Positions 32,689-39,421 are shown, counted from the first letter of the stretch. The stretch is 59,148 nt of DNA from Streptomyces antimicrobicus (GCF_020532625.1 NZ_JAJAUY010000023.1:1-59148); one strand, 5' to 3'. Notes: a model not told the origin generated them from the letters alone. Made by a program: numbers and translations.

Positions 32689-32886
32689 CTACAGAGCCCC
32701 GAACCGCTTTGCTACGGCCTCATTGTTGCGCTGGCCCCTGCCTCCGGTGTTGCGGCTAATCCATTCGGCGGGCTTCAGCGGATCCTTCGGCCAGCACAGC
32801 CAACCGTGATTCCGGCGCTCTACCTTGAAGCCCGCGGCTTCTATGGCTTTCGCCAGTCCTTCTGGAGTCCGCTTCACCTTTGCCAC
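32689..32886 (-). CDS. Small basic protein, 65 aa (HicA-like length, unproven)
   Basis: GTG 32886 with GCAGGAAGGG upstream. Sequence MAKVKRTPEGLAKAIEAAGF then VERRNHGWLCWPKDPLKPAEWISR. The alpha-beta-beta-beta-alpha pattern with a central His-Gly recalls HicA/dsRBD-like toxins, but no partner gene is present, so that is weak. It forms its own module: promoter 32926-32954, leader TTGTCAGCGAGAG, terminator 32657-32678. Confidence 0.65.
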   Translation of the reverse strand: MAKVKRTPEGLAKAIEAAGFKVERRNHGWLCWPKDPLKPAEWISRNTGGRGQRNNEAVAKRFGAL

Positions 32887-32925
32887 GATGTCGCCCTTCC
32901 TGCTGTTCTCTCGCTGACAAGGGAG

Positions 32926-32954
32926 ACGTTACTAGTATTTGGAATATCTGTCCA
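32926..32954 (-). promoter_or_regulatory. Leftward promoter P32.9 with operator in the spacer
   Basis: Minus strand TGGACA (32954-32949), 17-bp spacer containing TCCAAATACTAG, TAACGT (32931-32926). Leader TTGTCAGCGAGAG follows 11 bp later. Drives 32689-32886. Confidence 0.7.
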
Positions 32955-33039
32955 GGCGCCCGGGTGAGTGGTGGTGGTTGTTGTTCTTCGTCTTTGCGTT
33001 ACCCCATGCCTCGGGTGCCCTGAGCGGGCGGGAGCGGGT

Positions 33040-33503
33040 TGGACCCCCCCTTGAAGCAAGCAATAGGCCCCCCATTGATGGAGGTTGCTCACTTCAAGAG
33101 GGGACCTAGGGAGACAACACGCGTACCTCGGTACGCCCGTCGAGGCTCTCGCTTTCAGGACCGGTTAAGGGAATTAGCCTCACCGCAGGGCCGGGATGTG
33201 TGACGAATCCAGGGGCCGCCTGCCCGACCCCTCTGCGGGGCCACCGGTCCGGGCCTGCCTTCACCCGGTTCGTTCGTCACTCGGTAAGCCTCTCGTTCTC
33301 TACCTCCCGGGGCTAACGGGGTCGGTCTTTTGGTGAGGCAGAGCCGTTCTCCTACTGCCGACTGTTCTGGACTCCCCGCGTCGTCAGCGCGGGGCCGCAG
33401 GGCGGCTTCCTGGGGCCGCTCTCCCTTGGCATGTCGTCTCCCCCCGGTGCCATCCGTGGGGCCGTCCTGCACGGCCACGGCCGCCCTGGTGAGCAGCCGT
33501 GCG
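33040..33503 (-). ncRNA. Candidate large structured RNA, leftward
   Basis: No credible coding frame. Pairings on the minus strand: a 19-bp stem joining 33085-33103 to 33045-33063, in which all three plus-strand A-C mismatches become G-U pairs; 33273-33280 with 33200-33207; 33318-33325 with 33224-33231; 33243-33250 with 33158-33165; a 9/10 match of 33282-33291 with 33176-33185; hairpins at 33374-33394 and 33121-33136. Some pairings cross, implying pseudoknots or alternative folds. A leftward promoter lies just upstream (33510-33539). The mismatch pattern favours minus-strand transcription. Family not recognised. Confidence 0.55.
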
Positions 33504-33509
33504 CGACGG

Positions 33510-33539
33510 ACGTTACTAGTATTGAAACTAAACGCGCAA
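33510..33539 (-). promoter_or_regulatory. Leftward promoter P33.5 upstream of the structured RNA
   Basis: Minus strand TTGCGC (33539-33534), 18-bp spacer with the variant operator TTTCAATACTAG, TAACGT (33515-33510). A GTTTACAC copy lies 29 bp further upstream. No open reading frame follows with a ribosome site. Confidence 0.65.
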
Positions 33540-33660
33540 GCTAGACTTGGAGTGATCAAGGGCACGCGTTTACACACCCTCCAAAACGCAGCTTCGAGGC
33601 ATGAGGAAGGCCCCCCGCTCAGGGCGAGGGGCCAGGGCCGGACGCGGGCCGATTGCGGCC

Positions 33661-34020
33661 CTACACCTCTCGGCTGTCGACCAGCCGGCACAGGCCCGGG
33701 GCGCGCACTCGGCCTTCGCACACGTCGCAGTCGCAGGCATGCAGGCATACGTGGCAACCGGGTTCGTCGCAGTACGGATCGGGTCCGTGCCAGGTGTGGG
33801 CCGGATCGGGTTCGGGGCACCCCCACGCCGCGCAGCTTCGGTCCTTCGCCCAGGTCGGGTAAACGATGTGTTCGCGGCGGCCGAGGAAGCCGTGAACCAG
33901 GGGCGTGCCAGGGCAGGGGAAGGCGGCCCTAGAGGCGGCGTCCGGGTCGAGCCACGCCGCGCGGCAGCGGGTGCACTGTAGGCGCCCCTCGGGGCGCCAC
34001 CTGGGCGTGTGAGAGGTCAT
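33661..34020 (-). CDS. Multi-zinc-ribbon protein, 119 aa
   Basis: ATG 34020 with GAAGGGA upstream. Several Cys/His pairs: CTRC near residue 18, CAAWGCPEPDPAH near 74, CDEPGCHVCLHACDCDVC near 92-109. The layout suggests two or three small zinc ribbons. The opposite-strand frame is a shadow. Downstream of Lsr2, separated from it by a hairpin. Function unknown; likely nucleic-acid or protein binding. Confidence 0.75.
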   Translation of the reverse strand: MTSHTPRWRPEGRLQCTRCRAAWLDPDAASRAAFPCPGTPLVHGFLGRREHIVYPTWAKDRSCAAWGCPEPDPAHTWHGPDPYCDEPGCHVCLHACDCDVCEGRVRAPGLCRLVDSREV

Positions 34021-34045
34021 GGGGGGTCCCTTCGGGAATGACGAA

Positions 34046-34067
34046 GGCCCCCGCCGCAGCGGGGGCC
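34046..34067 (-). terminator. Hairpin after lsr2-like gene
   Basis: GGCCCCCGC, loop CGCA, GCGGGGGCC, then CTTCGTC on the minus strand. Partial terminator between the Lsr2 gene and the zinc-ribbon gene. Confidence 0.7.
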
Positions 34068-34089
34068 TGGTCGGGGCTTGCGTCTGGCG

Positions 34090-34422
34090 CTAGGCGGCGT
34101 GAGCCTTCGCGTACGCCTCCTTGATGTCGGCCGGTACGCGGCCCCGGTCGTTTACCTCCAGGCCCTGGCCCTTCGCCCACGCCCGGATGGCCGCCGTGTC
34201 CTCGGCAGGCTTGTTCGAGCCCATGCGGCGAGCCGCAGTGCGGGCGCCGCCCATCTTGCGGCCAGCCCCCACATACGGGGCCAGCTCGTCCCGGAGCCGC
34301 GAGGCGTGCGCGTCGTTCAGGTCGATCTCGTACGTCTTCCCGTCGAGGGCGAACACGACGGTCTGAGTGGCCTCGGAACCGTCGAGGTCGTCAATCAGCT
34401 TAATTTCGACCTTCTGGGCCAT
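34090..34422 (-). CDS. lsr2: Lsr2-family nucleoid-associated protein
   Basis: 110 residues from ATG 34422 (GGAGAAGG upstream). N-terminal dimerisation domain (VEIKLIDDLDGSEATQTVVFALDGKTYEIDL) and C-terminal DNA-binding domain (AAIRAWAKGQGLEVNDRGRVPADIKEAYAKAHA), as in Lsr2/H-NS-like xenogeneic silencers. In place of the usual RGR AT-hook core it has DRGRVP. An in-frame extension to GTG 34560, coupled to the preceding gene (GTGA), would add 46 residues with a CGCRCH motif. The phage copy may silence or counter-silence. Confidence 0.93.
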   Translation of the reverse strand: MAQKVEIKLIDDLDGSEATQTVVFALDGKTYEIDLNDAHASRLRDELAPYVGAGRKMGGARTAARRMGSNKPAEDTAAIRAWAKGQGLEVNDRGRVPADIKEAYAKAHAA

Positions 34423-34556
34423 GGTGGGTTCCTTCTCCGAAAACAGTTCGATTACGTCGGACTTCATATCAGCGTGGCAACGACAGCCGCAAGCGATTCT
34501 GCTCACCGTGGCGACAGGGCACACGCTATGTTGCCCCGTCATGCACCACCCGAGCT

Positions 34557-35201
34557 TCACTGGGTGACCAGCTCTCCGCCGTGCGCCCGCGCGTAGGCCT
34601 TCAGGACGGCATCCGGGATACGCCCGGTGTCTTTCACCGTATGACCGTTCTGCCGCGCCCAGGAGCGTACGAGGGAGCTGGAATCCGTGGTCATGGTGAC
34701 CGTGGGGGCCTTAGCGATGGAGGCCGCGAAGATGGGGGGCTGAACCGCCGGGGGCTCCCAGGCCGGCCACGGGTCATCGGACATGGGTTCCTCGCCGTCC
34801 TCGGCGACCAGCTCGACCAGCTCGGCACGCACGGGCTCACGCTTCTTCAGCAGGTGCGTGAACAGGTGGACGGCGAGAGGGACCGCCAGGGAGGGCACCC
34901 CGCGGATTACCGGGCCGGGAACCGTCTCGGGAAGGCTGTTGCTCCAGAGGCTGTAGGCGAAGAACAGGGCGGCCAGGGTCCACGGGTAGGCCGTGGCCCG
35001 CCATCCGAAGTCGCGAAGCCGGTAGGCCACCCAAACGGCCACCGTTACGAAGCCCTCCACGATGAGCGGGTATATGGGGCTCAGGCTGTGACTTCCGGCG
35101 CTATCCAGGTAGACATCCCGAAGCGCTTCATACGAAAGCGTGAAGGCTCCCGCAGCGATTCCCGCTACGACGCTGGCGGCGGCCTTATCGGTCTTGTGCA
35201 T
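34557..35201 (-). CDS. DUF2637-like membrane protein with C-terminal Lsr2-type DNA-binding domain
   Basis: 214 residues from ATG 35201 (GGAAGGGGAACC upstream). About four hydrophobic segments in the first 125 residues (SVVAGIAAGAFTLSYEAL, IVEGFVTVAVWVAYRL, WTLAALFFAYSLW, SLAVPLAVHLFTHLL), as in DUF2637 proteins of actinobacterial plasmids and phages. The tail SLVRSWARQNGHTVKDTGRI PDAVLKAYARAHGG is an Lsr2 DNA-binding domain. It is thus a membrane-tethered Lsr2-like protein, directly upstream of and coupled to lsr2. Confidence 0.85.
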   Translation of the reverse strand: MHKTDKAAASVVAGIAAGAFTLSYEALRDVYLDSAGSHSLSPIYPLIVEGFVTVAVWVAYRLRDFGWRATAYPWTLAALFFAYSLWSNSLPETVPGPVIRGVPSLAVPLAVHLFTHLLKKREPVRAELVELVAEDGEEPMSDDPWPAWEPPAVQPPIFAASIAKAPTVTMTTDSSSLVRSWARQNGHTVKDTGRIPDAVLKAYARAHGGELVTQ

Positions 35202-35244
35202 GGTTCCCCTTCCGGCCCGAAGGCCGTTTCTCGCTGACATTGGG

Positions 35245-35274
35245 AACCTAGCACTGAGTGTAGATCAGTTTCAA
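35245..35274 (-). promoter_or_regulatory. Leftward promoter P35.25 for the lsr2 module
   Basis: Minus strand TTGAAA (35274-35269), 18-bp spacer, TAGGTT (35250-35245), then leader AATGTCAGCGAGAAA 5 bp downstream. The 12-mer operator is degenerate here. Confidence 0.65.
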
Positions 35275-35296
35275 GTTATAGCTTGCAGTTGAAGCA

Positions 35297-35324
35297 GAAA
35301 GGGCGCCCCGAGGGGCGCCCTTTC
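35297..35324. terminator. Terminator between modules
   Basis: Perfect 13-bp stem GAAAGGGCGCCCC with minimal GA loop; T-rich on both exits (CTTTCT). Ends the zinc-ribbon gene at 35327. Confidence 0.85.
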
Positions 35325-35326
35325 TC

Positions 35327-35518
35327 CTACATCTCGACCTTTACCCACTTGAAGCGGTGGGCTTCCTTCGGGTTCTGGTCGCACGCCGCGTGCCAGGCGC
35401 ACACCAGGCGCGCCGGACATTCTTCGACCAGCTCAAACCGGGAACGGTCGGCGGCCTTCCCGCACTTCTGGCACTCGATCTCGGGGCCGCCGTCGAGGAT
35501 GACGAACTTGTGAAGCAT
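35327..35518 (-). CDS. Zinc-ribbon protein, 63 aa
   Basis: ATG 35518 with AGAGGGGAAG upstream; preferred over the ATG at 35533. Sequence has CQKC (about residue 16), then CPARLVCAWHAACDQ, giving two Cys pairs. A free-standing module with its own promoter (35573-35601) and terminator. Function unknown. Confidence 0.72.
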   Translation of the reverse strand: MLHKFVILDGGPEIECQKCGKAADRSRFELVEECPARLVCAWHAACDQNPKEAHRFKWVKVEM

Positions 35519-35572
35519 TGCTTCCCCTCTCATGGGGCCGGACTTTCCGGCGCCCTCTCGCTGACAAGGGGA

Positions 35573-35610
35573 ACGTTACTAGTATTTGGAATATGGCGCA
35601 ACGTGTAAAC
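35573..35610 (-). promoter_or_regulatory. Leftward promoter P35.6 with operator in spacer
   Basis: Minus strand TTGCGC (35601-35596), 17-bp spacer ending in TCCAAATACTAG, TAACGT (35578-35573). GTTTACAC abuts the -35 (35610-35603). Leader TTGTCAGCGAGAG follows. Confidence 0.75.
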
Positions 35611-35627
35611 GCGTCGGAAAACAGGAA

Positions 35628-35648
35628 CGGCCCCCGAAGGGGCCGCTC
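35628..35648 (-). terminator. Terminator of the SprT-like gene
   Basis: Stem GCGGCCCC/GGGGCCG around TTCG, exiting into TTCCTGTTTTCC on the minus strand. Confidence 0.75.
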
Positions 35649-35657
35649 CGTGTGCCG

Positions 35658-36518
35658 CTAGACGGCCAGCTCCATGACCGTTCCGGCCGGGCAGATCGGG
35701 AATCCGACTTCGAGCCACTTAGCCGTGGTGCGCACGACGTATCCGCCGCACCCGCAATCCGACTTGCAGACAACCTTGATCATGCGGGTTCCCTGCTTCT
35801 TCGGGCCAGAGGAAATGGGAGGCTCCTCCGGGGTCTCCTCGGGGCCTTCCGGCTTCGGGTCCGCCTTCGGCTGGATCGGCTTGCCCATCGGGTAGAGGGT
35901 GGCGTGAGCGTACGGGCCGATCGCCTTCGCCAGGTCCCGCAGCTTCGCGGCAAGTTCCGGGCTGGCGACAGTGGCCGTCATCTTGCCGGTAAGGCCGAGA
36001 GCCTTCGCGGCCGTGGCGAAGCGCCCCTTGTGGCCGCTCTGGCAGTCGTCCGCCGCGTGAACGAGTTCGTGAATGAGCACGTCGAGGACGCGCGCTTCGT
36101 CCTTCAGTTCCGGCGAGATGAAGATGTGGTTCACGTCGTCCTCGGAGACGCGGCGGGCCCAGCACTGGCCGAGGATCTTCGCGCTCTCGCGCTTCGCGCC
36201 GTAGCCGAATCCGACCGAGACGTGAACGCGCGCGGGAAGCGGCAGGCCGATCTTCGCGAACTCGGGACGGAGGGCGTCGATGGCCAGGTGCAGCCACTCT
36301 TCACGGGTCACGGTCCGCTTCGGCGCCTCCTCCGGGGTCTCGGCCGGAGCGTCGTACGAGAGGCAGACCGAGCAAGTCACTTCGGCGTCCGTGCCCTTGT
36401 ACTTCGTGCCTCGGTTGGTCATGCCGCCCGTGCGGCAGAGCGGGAAGAAGGACTCTTCGCCGCCGTCGAACTCCTGGCGCTTGTGAACCTTGCCGCCCAT
36501 GACCGAGATGACGTTCAT
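35658..36518 (-). CDS. SprT-like zinc metallopeptidase with N- and C-terminal zinc ribbons
   Basis: 286 residues from ATG 36518 (GGGGAAGAGGAACAG upstream); the longer frame crosses the promoter. N-terminal ribbon with FPLC and CSVC (about 24 and 49). The zincin core is LDVLIHELVHAADDCQSGHKGRF (about 155-177; written here with HELVH and a downstream His). C-terminal ribbon: CKSDCGCGG and CPAG. SprT/Spartan-like domains can digest DNA-bound proteins; this one could act on DNA-protein crosslinks or host factors. Own promoter and terminator. Confidence 0.85.
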   Translation of the reverse strand: MNVISVMGGKVHKRQEFDGGEESFFPLCRTGGMTNRGTKYKGTDAEVTCSVCLSYDAPAETPEEAPKRTVTREEWLHLAIDALRPEFAKIGLPLPARVHVSVGFGYGAKRESAKILGQCWARRVSEDDVNHIFISPELKDEARVLDVLIHELVHAADDCQSGHKGRFATAAKALGLTGKMTATVASPELAAKLRDLAKAIGPYAHATLYPMGKPIQPKADPKPEGPEETPEEPPISSGPKKQGTRMIKVVCKSDCGCGGYVVRTTAKWLEVGFPICPAGTVMELAV

Positions 36519-36582
36519 CTGTTCCTCTTCCCCTTGGTTCGGAGGCCGGCCGGTCCGGCGCTCCGTCTCGCTGACAAGGAAG

Positions 36583-36620
36583 ACGTTACTAGTATTTGGA
36601 GCGCAGCGCAACGTTTAAAC
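36583..36620 (-). promoter_or_regulatory. Leftward promoter P36.6 with operator in spacer
   Basis: Minus strand GTTTAAAC, then TTGCGC (36611-36606), 17-bp spacer with TCCAAATACTAG, TAACGT (36588-36583), leader CTTGTCAGCGAGAC. Same architecture as P35.6 and P36.95. Confidence 0.78.
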
Positions 36621-36656
36621 GGCGCATGTTCAAACCTAGCTTCACGGAAAACGAAA

Positions 36657-36676
36657 GCGGCCCCCGAAGGGGCCGC
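36657..36676 (-). terminator. Terminator of the 36.7-kb module
   Basis: GCGGCCCC, CGAA/TTCG loop, GGGGCCGC, exiting into TTTCGTTTTCC on the minus strand. Confidence 0.78.
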
Positions 36677-36690
36677 TAGGTCTGGCTAGG

Positions 36691-36888
36691 TCAGTCGCGG
36701 TCGTACATGTCTACGGCCAGGCGCGTGGTGATGTAGTCGGTATCCGGGATGGAGCGGAAGTGCTTCACGATGGCGTCGTACTCGTCAAAGTTGCGAGCGA
36801 TTCGGGAGCTCACGACGGCCGCGCCGAGGAAGCGAAGCTCGCGGTCGTACTGGTTGTGGTAGGCGGTAACGGTTACGAGGTCGTTCAT
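36691..36888 (-). CDS. Hypothetical phage protein, 65 aa
   Basis: ATG 36888 with GGGGAGAGCCG upstream. Sequence MNDLVTVTAYHNQYDRELRF and a C-terminal ITTRLAVDMYDRD. Mixed alpha/beta, no recognised motif. A single-gene module with promoter 36943-36971 and terminator 36657-36676. Confidence 0.65.
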   Translation of the reverse strand: MNDLVTVTAYHNQYDRELRFLGAAVVSSRIARNFDEYDAIVKHFRSIPDTDYITTRLAVDMYDRD

Positions 36889-36942
36889 CGGCTCTCCCCA
36901 TACTTCGGGCCGGCTGGGCCCGGTTTCTCGCTGACAGGAGTA

Positions 36943-36980
36943 ACGTTACTGATATTTGGAATCTCGCGCAACGTTTAAAC
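36943..36980 (-). promoter_or_regulatory. Leftward promoter P36.95 with operator in spacer
   Basis: Minus strand GTTTAAAC (36980-36973), TTGCGC (36971-36966), 17-bp spacer with TCCAAATATCAG, TAACGT (36948-36943), leader CCTGTCAGCGAGAAA. Confidence 0.75.
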
Positions 36981-37016
36981 ACGGTGTGTTCAATCACAGG
37001 TTCGGGGCATGCAAAA

Positions 37017-37042
37017 ACGGCCCCCGCCGTAGCGGGGGCCGT
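37017..37042 (-). terminator. Terminator of the early replication operon
   Basis: ACGGCCCCCGC, loop CGTA, GCGGGGGCCGT, followed by TTTTTGC on the minus strand. Strong; ends the leftward transcript before the modular region. Confidence 0.85.
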
Positions 37043-37133
37043 CCGTTCCGTCCTTCACCGTGTCAGCGAGAGAAGGGGAAGGAACGCGTCGAGACTATCA
37101 GTCGGCCCCTGCCCGATTCCATCCGGGCGGGGA

Positions 37134-37361
37134 CTACCTGTCCGACGCCTCGCGCGCCCGCACCGCTGCGACCAGCTGCGGGAGATCCGGCCGAAGCCAC
37201 CATGTCCCGCAGCGGACGATGCGCGCGACCTGGGGACTCCGGAGGGTCTCGGCGTCCCGCGCGTAGACGACGCGGGGCGACCGCGGGTCTAGGCCGGCCG
37301 ACCGGCACCACTGCCGGAACTGGGCGAGGCTCCCCGCCAGGACCACGACGGTCTCACTCAT
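37134..37361 (-). CDS. Hypothetical phage protein, 75 aa
   Basis: ATG 37361 overlaps the end of the upstream gene (ATGAGTGA). Sequence MSETVVVLAGSLAQFRQWCR then PRVVYARDAETLRSPQVARI suggests a small Rossmann-like alpha/beta domain, as in phage proteins that start with VVLAGS and read xYxxDxxxLRG. No catalytic motif. Last gene of the early operon before the terminator. Confidence 0.65.
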   Translation of the reverse strand: MSETVVVLAGSLAQFRQWCRSAGLDPRSPRVVYARDAETLRSPQVARIVRCGTWWLRPDLPQLVAAVRAREASDR

Positions 37362-37518
37362 GCTTGCCGAAGGCCCTGCCCTGGGTGTCGCGTACGAGGG
37401 TGAGGGCCTGGGCCTCGGTGAAGCCCGCGGCCTTCAGAGCCGCGTAGTAGGTGTGCAGCATCTCGGCGGCCGTGATCAGGTCTGCCGCCTGGGCGGCGGC
37501 CTTGCGGTACGGGCTCAT
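37354..37518 (-). CDS. Small helical protein, 54 aa
   Basis: ATG 37518 overlaps the stop of the SLOG-like gene (ATGA). Sequence MSPYRKAAAQAADLITAAEM then AALKAAGFTEAQALTLVRD. Helical, with the (A)GFTxxQAlxLv pattern seen in many actinophage small proteins. Function unknown. Confidence 0.65.
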   Translation of the reverse strand: MSPYRKAAAQAADLITAAEMLHTYYAALKAAGFTEAQALTLVRDTQGRAFGKHE

Positions 37519-37880
37519 GCGAGGAACCTCCGGGTCTCAATTCCCGCTCGTTCGGCGAGATCAGCGGTCATGGAAGCCCCGCGGCTTCCGTTGCGGATGA
37601 ACGCAAGGCAGATGTCGGGTTCGAGGCCGACCATTTCCGCGTTGCGGATGAAGCCCGCGCTCTTGCCCCACCGCCCCCACTGGGCGGGGAAGGGGAGCAC
37701 GCGCATGCCCATGGATGCCGCGTACTGGGCGGCCTGGGCGTCCGCCCCGGTGGGGCAGGCCCCATGGATCAGGACCGCTTCGCGGTGGGTGGTCTTCGTC
37801 TCGTAGAGGGCCCGGAAGATGGCGGCTTCGACGGCCTGGGAGTCGCCCCAGTCCCGGGAGCCGGTTACGAGGATCTTCAA
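37515..37880 (-). CDS. SLOG/DUF2493-like protein, 121 aa
   Basis: TTG 37880 overlaps the previous stop (TTGA). Begins MKILVTGSRDWGD, followed by HGACPTGADAQAAQYAASMG and FIRNAEMVGLEPDICLAF: the GSRxW, GxxxGAD and Asn-containing motifs of the DUF2493 (YspA-like) SLOG nucleotide-binding fold. Such proteins bind nucleotides or nucleotide-sugar ligands and may hydrolyse them; common in phages with unknown purpose. Confidence 0.85.
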   Translation of the reverse strand: MKILVTGSRDWGDSQAVEAAIFRALYETKTTHREAVLIHGACPTGADAQAAQYAASMGMRVLPFPAQWGRWGKSAGFIRNAEMVGLEPDICLAFIRNGSRGASMTADLAERAGIETRRFLA

Positions 37881-38008
37881 GGGCGGGTCACGTCCGGTGT
37901 CGCCAGGGACGGCGGGCCGGCCGGAGTGCCGGACGCCTCCGGCGCGTACGCGATGAGGACAAGGGAGATCAGGGCCGTAAGGACGAGTACGGCAGCAACG
38001 CGCTTCAA
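37877..38008 (-). CDS. Single-pass membrane peptide, 43 aa
   Basis: TTG 38008 with CGGAG about 6 bp upstream. One transmembrane segment (VAAVLVLTALISLVLIAYA) and a Pro/Ala-rich outer tail (EASGTPAGPPSLATPDV). Coupled by overlap to the SLOG-like gene. Function unknown. Confidence 0.6.
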   Translation of the reverse strand: MKRVAAVLVLTALISLVLIAYAPEASGTPAGPPSLATPDVTRP

Positions 38009-38025
38009 CAGGGTCTCCGAGGTGT

Positions 38026-38631
38026 TCAGGCGGTCGGCGCGAGGTCGGCGCTCAGGGTCCGGCCTCGGTTGTTCGAGCCGTGGGCCTTCGCTTCGTTCTG
38101 TCGCCGGACCACGTTGTTGTTCAGGAAGCGAGTCACCTTGTCGATGGCACGGGAAAGCCGCATCGTCTCGGCGGGGGAGAGGGCCTCTCCCCACTCGTAG
38201 CGCTTCGCGATCACAGCCGCGTCCAGAGGGCCGAGGGAGCTGTAAGCGCGGTCGAGGTCCCAAAGGGCCACAACGATTCCCCCAGCGGCAACAGAAACGC
38301 TGTCGTCCTTCGTGGGCGCCTTCTCCCAGAGTTCAGGCTGAAAGAACGCCCGCTCGAAGAGCTGACGGATCTCCGAAGACGTGTAAACGTACTCCGCCGA
38401 GTGGTAGATGTACGCGTACCGCTCTCGTCCGGCGTAACTCACGCCGATCTTCCGGAAGTTGTTCCTCAGCTGTCCATCGGGGTAGTCGGCGCTCTCGTAG
38501 GTGCTGCGCTTTTCGAGGACGTGAAGAAGGATCTGCTGCTGAATGTCTTCCGCTTCGATGCCGGGGTATTCGTCGGCGATTCGGCGAGCTACAGCCGTGG
38601 CAATCTTCGTGTACTTCGTCCAGTGCATCAT
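38026..38631 (-). CDS. Sigma-factor-like / HTH regulatory protein, 201 aa
   Basis: ATG 38631 with AGGAG upstream. N-terminal helical region (KIATAVARRIADEYPGIEAEDIQQQILLHVLEKR) recalls sigma-70 region 2. The C-terminal part (AAVIAKRYEWGEALSPAETMRLSRAIDKVTRFLNN) recalls region 4 or ArpU-type late regulators. It could direct late transcription. The assignment is by pattern only. Located in the early operon between the phosphoesterase and the small genes. Confidence 0.6.
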   Translation of the reverse strand: MMHWTKYTKIATAVARRIADEYPGIEAEDIQQQILLHVLEKRSTYESADYPDGQLRNNFRKIGVSYAGRERYAYIYHSAEYVYTSSEIRQLFERAFFQPELWEKAPTKDDSVSVAAGGIVVALWDLDRAYSSLGPLDAAVIAKRYEWGEALSPAETMRLSRAIDKVTRFLNNNVVRRQNEAKAHGSNNRGRTLSADLAPTA

Positions 38632-38641
38632 GTGCGAACTC

Positions 38642-39421
38642 CTAGGCGGCCTTGGCGCCGTATGTTCGGCCTTCGACCACGAAGGTTCCGTTCGGGCGGA
38701 TGAAAATGGGTACGGGGGTCACGCGGTTCTTTTCGACGTAGAGGATTCCGAATCCCTGCGTCCAGTTGCCGGAGCCGGCCTTCAGGTAGGTGGCGCTCCT
38801 GAAGTGCATGAGGTTTCCGACCTCGAAGCCCCAACGCTCCTGAGTGATGCGGCCGTTCACGCTCATGTGTTCGTGCTGGATTCCCAGCTTGTGGGTGTGG
38901 CCGCATACGACCGAATAGCCCCACTTGCGAGCCAGGGCCAGGGCCGTGCCGCCGGGAAGTCGGGAACTCGCCCCTTCGTCGCCGTGGGCTAGCAGCCAAC
39001 CGGGGGCGATCTCGTAGGGCTCTGCGTGGTAGGTGATCCCGTACTTCTCGAAGTCCAGGAGACTGGGTACTTCGAGGGCCCTCAGGCCCATAAGGCCTGG
39101 GGCGCGGGTGCGCACGTAGGTAAGGGGCCGGTCCATGTGGTTCGATCGACTGATGTGAATCGGGCCGTCGTGTACGGCACGGAGGCCGGCCAGGACTCGC
39201 TTACCGGCGTCACAGTGGGCCTGTAGATCGCCCTTGTACTCGCCTGCCATTCCGCGGGTCCATCGGCTGATCTGGGGGAAGTCGACTTCGTCGCCCACGC
39301 TGGCTATCTCGTCGGGCTTGAACTCGGCCAGGAAGCCGAGAACGTTCCGGACGGCTCGCTTATCGTGATAGGGAATCTGCATGTCCGACAGGACGACAAT
39401 GCGCTTCAAGCGCAACTCCAA
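38642..39421 (-). CDS. Calcineurin-like metallophosphoesterase
   Basis: 259 residues from TTG 39421; the TTG at 39409 fits the GGAG ribosome site better. Motifs: VVLSDMQIPYHD (D, H), ASVGDEVDF (GDxxD-type), SRSNHMD (GNH-like), LLAHGDEG, VVCGHTHKLG (GHTH). The dimetal site appears complete. Phage enzymes of this type act on nucleic-acid ends or small phosphoesters. The ribosome region overlaps the stoperator-like site at 39417. Confidence 0.9.
   Translation of the reverse strand: MELRLKRIVVLSDMQIPYHDKRAVRNVLGFLAEFKPDEIASVGDEVDFPQISRWTRGMAGEYKGDLQAHCDAGKRVLAGLRAVHDGPIHISRSNHMDRPLTYVRTRAPGLMGLRALEVPSLLDFEKYGITYHAEPYEIAPGWLLAHGDEGASSRLPGGTALALARKWGYSVVCGHTHKLGIQHEHMSVNGRITQERWGFEVGNLMHFRSATYLKAGSGNWTQGFGILYVEKNRVTPVPIFIRPNGTFVVEGRTYGAKAA

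Noticed and set aside
32689..32886. HicA toxin
   Set aside because: Size and fold pattern are suggestive, but there is no HicB partner and the key His context is not convincing.
33155..33826. Minus-strand frame through the structured RNA region
   Set aside because: Mixed third-position use, no ribosome site, overlaps the promoter and the zinc-ribbon gene; structure is better supported than coding.
37052..37076. Leader element TGTCAGCGAGA on the plus strand as a rightward gene start
   Set aside because: The following plus frame is antisense to 37134-37361 and has no promoter; probably a misplaced or inverted copy of the leader.
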